Shown: piece after piece, positions 6,236 to 9,312 of the stretch | Layout: each line of letters starts with the position of its first letter | How positions within the stretch are numbered: the stretch's first letter is position 1 | NCBI GenBank assembly: GCA_015231395.1 | Contig: JADGBP010000018.1 | Span: forward strand, 1-9,312 | Reading direction: 5' to 3' | Source: Desulfamplus sp. | Lineage (GTDB): Bacteria > Desulfobacterota > Desulfobacteria > Desulfobacterales > Desulfobacteraceae | Length of the DNA stretch: 9,312 bases | Translations under genes and position numbers: made by a program | The notes under the pieces: model-generated | What the model saw: the letters and a program-made list of their open reading frames with translations, nothing else | Told to the model about the DNA's origin: nothing | Databases searched by the model: none

Positions 6236-6481
6236 ATGATATTGCCCATTGATTTAATTGTTCTAGTCCTTGTTATCGTAAGTGCTGTTGCAGCAATTAC
6301 AGTTAAGGATCTTCTTAGTGCATCAGTCATGCTGGGGGCATACAGTTTCCTTCTCTGTCTTTTGTGGACGGTTATGGGGGCAGTTGATGTGGCATTCACA
6401 GAGGCGACTGTCGGAGCTGGTGTCAGTACGGTTTTCTGCGTGTCTGCGATTTTTCACACAACAAGAAGAACAAAAGATTAG
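6236..6481 (+). CDS. DUF4040 antiporter subunit (MbhD-like; equivalent to part of the MrpA C-terminus)
   Basis: An 81-residue membrane protein with three predicted helices (about 4-22, 27-48 and 58-75). It reads as a DUF4040/MbhD-type subunit: IVSAVAAITVKDLLSASVMLGAYSFLLCLLW, then DVAFTEATVGAGVSTVF, which is the conserved acidic helix of this family. In classical Mrp systems this piece is fused to the C-terminal end of MrpA; in archaeal Mbh/Mbx complexes it is a separate subunit, as here. Annotation pipelines often call it 'Na+/H+ antiporter subunit B'. The start follows AAAGGTGA closely. A 178-bp gap with a hairpin follows the stop codon. Confidence 0.88.
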   Translation: MILPIDLIVLVLVIVSAVAAITVKDLLSASVMLGAYSFLLCLLWTVMGAVDVAFTEATVGAGVSTVFCVSAIFHTTRRTKD

Positions 6482-6486
6482 ACGTT

Positions 6487-6526
6487 AAAAAGCATACTCT
6501 CCTGTTAAAACAAAAGTATGCATTTT
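6487..6526. terminator. Terminator-like hairpin inside the Mrp cluster
   Basis: GCATACT (6492-6498) pairs with AGTATGC (6515-6521) around a 16-base loop. AAAA (6487-6490) and TTTT (6523-6526) extend the stem past one mismatch, and the 3' side is a T-run. It begins six bases after the DUF4040 stop codon, the normal place for an intrinsic terminator, and its symmetry could work in both directions. The stem is short and only moderately GC-containing, so partial read-through or an mRNA stability role is plausible. Confidence 0.5.
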
Positions 6527-6545
6527 TAATGCAGATGATTTACAG

Positions 6546-6598
6546 TGAAAATGTATTTTTATTTTCATGATTCGGAATGAGCTAAATACAGCCATTCC
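6546..6598. repeat. Two small inverted repeats in the DUF4040/MrpB gap
   Basis: TGAAAAT (6546-6552) pairs with ATTTTCA (6561-6567) around 8 bases. GGAATG (6574-6579) pairs with CATTCC (6593-6598) around 13 bases. Together with the upstream hairpin they fill most of the 178-bp spacer before the MrpB-fusion gene. They may be leader structure or a decayed insertion; I recognise no known RNA family. Confidence 0.35.
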
Positions 6599-6659
6599 AT
6601 TTTCTAAGAAAGACTTGCCATATTTTAAGGTACCAGGATCAAGATAAAAGGACTGACTA

Positions 6660-7484
6660 ATGAAGATACTTGGAAAAATAACCATTTTGCTGTGTGGTGG
6701 ATTGCTGTTGTTTTTTACGTCAGATTTTCCTGACTTCGGGGATGCCAACTCTCCGGCTTCAACCCACCTTTCTCCATATTTTATTGAACATACTCTTGAA
6801 GATACTGCCGTTCCAAATGTGGTTACATCTGTGCTTGCGGATTACAGAGGATATGACACAATGTTTGAAACAACAGTTATTCTGACCGCAGGACTCGCCT
6901 GTTTTCTTCTTTTGAAAATCCCCACAAAAGAGGTGAAACAACGTTATTATCGACATGAGCCTACCGGAGTAACACTGAGAATTGAGGGAGATCGATATCC
7001 TGATAAATCGGCTGTTTTTACACGCATTGACTCAACCTGGGTACCAAGTGACATGATCATTAACTTTACATGTCGGATTCTTATCTCTTTTATCCAGATA
7101 TTTGCCCTGTATGTTGTGGCACATGGCCACCACAGCCCAGGTGGCGGATTTCAGGGCGGCGTGCTTTTAGGGGCTTCAGTGATTCTTTTTGCCATTTCAG
7201 GCAATCTCAGGGCAGCCATCAAACAGTTTGGAGAGAAGACCGCAGCTCTGTTTGGTGCTGCAGGCGTGTTTATCTATGTTGGTACCGCTGCACTCTGCCT
7301 TGCATTGGGAGAGAATTTTCTAAACTACAGTGCTCTGGCACCCCTTCTTGGCACAGACAGGATCATGGCAAGATCCCATGGTATTTTAAGTGTTGAAATC
7401 GGTGTGGCTGTAGCGGTTATGGCTGTGATGATATGGATTTATTACAACCTCTCTTCTGCCGGAAAACAGGATGAGGGGCTATAA
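6660..7484 (+). CDS. mnhB: Fused MbhE-like domain + Mrp antiporter subunit B (MnhB/MrpB)
   Basis: A 274-residue membrane protein, about twice the size of a classical MrpB. The N-terminal half (about 1-90) resembles MbhE, or the final segment of MrpA: an initial helix, then VPNVVTSVLADYRGYDTMFETTV, the conserved motif leading into a second helix. A charged linker (about 94-130) follows. The C-terminal half is MrpB: entry helix FTCRILISFIQIFALYVVAHG, the signature HGHHSPGGGFQGGVLLG near 155-175, then three more hydrophobic segments and a short polar tail. The start ATG is preceded by AAAAGGA (about 6644-6650). The gene is separated from DUF4040 by a hairpin-rich gap but is tightly followed by subunit C. 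The fusion joins two proteins that are adjacent separate subunits (MbhE, MbhF) in archaeal complexes. Confidence 0.9.
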   Translation: MKILGKITILLCGGLLLFFTSDFPDFGDANSPASTHLSPYFIEHTLEDTAVPNVVTSVLADYRGYDTMFETTVILTAGLACFLLLKIPTKEVKQRYYRHEPTGVTLRIEGDRYPDKSAVFTRIDSTWVPSDMIINFTCRILISFIQIFALYVVAHGHHSPGGGFQGGVLLGASVILFAISGNLRAAIKQFGEKTAALFGAAGVFIYVGTAALCLALGENFLNYSALAPLLGTDRIMARSHGILSVEIGVAVAVMAVMIWIYYNLSSAGKQDEGL

Positions 7485-7509
7485 GAAAGGATAAAAGTGG
7501 TGTGAATCT

Positions 7510-7932
7510 ATGGAACTTATTGAAACTGTAAAACATATGTTCTTGTTTATTGCAGCCAAGGCCAATTACTGGACATATGTGATTCTTCTCATGGTTGGGC
7601 TGTATGCCATGATTGCAAAGAACAACCTTGTAAAAAAGATTGTTGGCATGACTATTTTTCAAACAGCCGTCATTCTATTTTATGTGTCCATTGGTTACAA
7701 AAAAGATGCAAGTATTCCTATTGTAATGCATGGCTCTGGACATGGTCATGCTGCTGATGCTGCGATCAGAGCGGCTGACTATATTAATCCTCTTCCGCAT
7801 GTTTTAATGCTAACTGCCATTGTGGTTGGAGTGGCAACTCTTGGTGTTGCTCTTGCTCTTGCCATTAAGGTGTATAAGGAGTACGGCTCCCTGGAAGAGG
7901 ACGAGATTCATAAACAATTAAGGAGCAGATAA
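7510..7932 (+). CDS. mnhC: Mrp antiporter subunit C (MnhC/MrpC, NuoK-like)
   Basis: A 140-residue NuoK homologue with three transmembrane helices: about 15-33 (YWTYVILLMVGLYAMIAK), 43-60 (VGMTIFQTAVILFYVSIGY) and 98-118 (LMLTAIVVGVATLGVALALAI). Between helices 2 and 3 is a His-rich loop (HGSGHGHAAD). INPLPHVLMLTAIVVG is the family signature. The length is slightly above classical MrpC (about 113-125). In-frame TAA at 7492-7494 leaves ATG 7510 as the only ATG start; its ribosome-binding site is weak (GTGGTG just upstream). MrpD starts five bases after its stop. Confidence 0.92.
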   Translation: MELIETVKHMFLFIAAKANYWTYVILLMVGLYAMIAKNNLVKKIVGMTIFQTAVILFYVSIGYKKDASIPIVMHGSGHGHAADAAIRAADYINPLPHVLMLTAIVVGVATLGVALALAIKVYKEYGSLEEDEIHKQLRSR

Positions 7933-7936
7933 TATT

Positions 7937-9312
7937 ATGAGCTTTATTAACCTGATGTCTGATCTTCCTGCAATCGTCATTGTCGTGCCTCTTCTCTTTT
8001 CCCTTGTTGCTGCCAGCTCCGGCTGGATCAATAGAAAAGCACCTTTTTTGATCTCCGCAGCCGCCCTTTTGATATCTTTTATCTCATCGATACTGCTTCT
8101 TTTGCAGGTTATGGAAACAGGGGTCGCTATTGAATACAGAATGGCAGGCTGGGCACCTCCGATGGGTATTGTCTATATTATAGACCATCTGAGTGCTTTG
8201 GTTCTTGTAGTTATAACTTCCGTAGCTTTTATTAATCTGATTGCAAACAAAAAAAATATTGAAACTCAGTTCAGAAATAAGGAGGGGGCATTTTGTTCTC
8301 TCTATGTTCTATTTACAACCGGTCTGATCGGCATGACAGCGACAGGTGATGCCTTCAATCTTTACGTTCTGCTTGAAATAGCCTCCTTATCAGGTTACGC
8401 CCTTATTGGCCTTGGAAGCAGCAAGGCACCGCTTGAGACACTGAACTATCTCTTTCTTGGAACAATCGGAGCAACGCTATACCTTCTTGGGGTGGGCTAT
8501 CTTTACATTGCAACAGGCTCACTGAATATGGCTGATATTGCATCCATAATTCCCAATATGATGGATTCATCATCAATTCTCTTTGGGTTTATCATATGCA
8601 TTACAGGTCTTTTGTTGAAAATGGCCATGTTTCCTGCACATGGGTGGCTTCCTGGTGCATATTCAGAATCTTCAAACGTTTCGATAACTTTGATTGCACC
8701 CCTTACCACAAAAGTATCTGTTTATATACTTGTAAGAATCTGTCTAAATGTTTTTACCCCTGAATACACCTTTGACCATCTTCAGACCCAAGACCTGATG
8801 GTATGGCTTGCAGTTGCCACAATTATATTTGGCTCTTTGTCCGCCCTTGCCCAAAAAGATTACAAACGAATGCTGTGCTATATTATTATTGCAGAGGTCG
8901 GATACATGGTAGGTGGATTTTTTCTTGGCAACCGGATGGGTATCTCAGGTGCCATCCTCCACATAGTAAATGATGCTGCAATGACACTTGCCCTGTTTAT
9001 GGCTGCCGGTATCTTTATATGGAAAACAGGAGAGGATTCACGCGACAGCCTAAAAGGAATGTTCTCCAAAATGCCCTTTACCATGGCAGGATTCACCCTT
9101 GCCGCTCTCTCTGTGATAGGTGTACCGCCAACCTGCGGTTTTTTCAGCAAGTGGTATCTTATTTCAGGAGGAATAAGTGCAGGACACTACGGATTTGTTG
9201 CAGCTTTGATCTTCAGCTCACTTATCAATGCTGTTCTTTTTTTCAGAATATTTGAGATAGCCCATTTTGAACCTTTCAAAGATCACCATGCCCCTTCTGA
9301 TTCTCACCATGC
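7937..9312 (+). CDS. mnhD: Mrp antiporter subunit D (MnhD/MrpD, NuoM/NuoL-like), 3' end outside window
   Basis: An uninterrupted frame of 458 codons runs from ATG 7937 to the right edge; MrpD is usually about 490-500 residues, so most of it is present. It is a proton-pumping-type subunit of the NuoL/M/N superfamily. Key family residues are visible: the TM5 glutamate E147 (VLLEIASLSGYALIGLG), the TM7 lysine K228 (GLLLKMAMFPAHGWLPGAYSE), and the segments LAQKDYKRMLCYIIIAEVGYM and VIGVPPTCGFFSKWYL. These residues form the proton/cation path in the superfamily. The start has GGAG at 7922-7925, within the end of mnhC. The last visible residues are a His-rich cytoplasmic stretch (KDHHAPSDSHH). Confidence 0.95.
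   Translation, partial: MSFINLMSDLPAIVIVVPLLFSLVAASSGWINRKAPFLISAAALLISFISSILLLLQVMETGVAIEYRMAGWAPPMGIVYIIDHLSALVLVVITSVAFINLIANKKNIETQFRNKEGAFCSLYVLFTTGLIGMTATGDAFNLYVLLEIASLSGYALIGLGSSKAPLETLNYLFLGTIGATLYLLGVGYLYIATGSLNMADIASIIPNMMDSSSILFGFIICITGLLLKMAMFPAHGWLPGAYSESSNVSITLIAPLTTKVSVYILVRICLNVFTPEYTFDHLQTQDLMVWLAVATIIFGSLSALAQKDYKRMLCYIIIAEVGYMVGGFFLGNRMGISGAILHIVNDAAMTLALFMAAGIFIWKTGEDSRDSLKGMFSKMPFTMAGFTLAALSVIGVPPTCGFFSKWYLISGGISAGHYGFVAALIFSSLINAVLFFRIFEIAHFEPFKDHHAPSDSHH

Noticed and set aside
6485..6748. 87-codon minus-strand frame in the DUF4040/MrpB gap
   Set aside because: It overlaps the start of the MrpB fusion, has no recognised motif, and begins inside coding sequence of a strong gene.

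Overview
The window looks like a chromosomal segment from a Gram-negative anaerobe of the Desulfobacterota (sulfate-reducing 'deltaproteobacteria', Desulfobacteraceae-like). This is an inference from three things: an NtrC/ZraR-type sigma-54 activator, an Mrp-type antiporter cluster in the order used by membrane-bound hydrogenase modules, and AT-leaning genes carrying in-frame tandem repeats. No marker gene fixes the taxon. All recognised genes are on the + strand.

Region 1 (1-4782) is a compact, probably co-transcribed block. It holds the C-terminal part of a ZraS/HydH-like sensor kinase, a complete sigma-54-dependent response regulator (17-nt overlap with the kinase) and a very long U32-family protein (1-nt overlap with the regulator). 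Kinase homology starts abruptly near position 124, at an inverted repeat. The H-box with the phosphoacceptor histidine is missing and an in-frame stop lies just upstream, so the kinase appears truncated or pseudogenised. This block carries several repeat tracts: a 4x33-bp repeat in the kinase ATPase domain, a 13-bp duplication at the kinase/regulator junction, and three in-frame repeats (12-bp Gln/Ser, 12-bp Asn/Ser/Glu-like, 9-bp Ile/Asn) in the U32 gene. All coding-sequence repeats have periods divisible by three.

Region 2 (4783-5027) is intergenic. It contains a 107-bp element with 16-bp terminal inverted repeats (one mismatch), a central palindrome and a flanking 6-bp direct repeat. It looks like a MITE-type insertion placed directly at the U32 stop codon.

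Region 3 (5028-9312, running off the right edge) is an Mrp cation/proton antiporter cluster: MrpE, MrpF, MrpG, a short DUF4040 protein (MbhD-like), an MbhE-MrpB fusion, MrpC and the first 458 codons of MrpD. The order matches the antiporter half of archaeal Mbh/Mbx complexes rather than the classical MrpABCDEFG order, and no full-length MrpA is present here. The products are integral membrane proteins expected to form a multisubunit Na+(or K+)/H+ exchanger, either stand-alone or docked to a redox module encoded beyond the window. A 178-bp gap with a terminator-like hairpin splits the cluster between the DUF4040 gene and the MrpB fusion.
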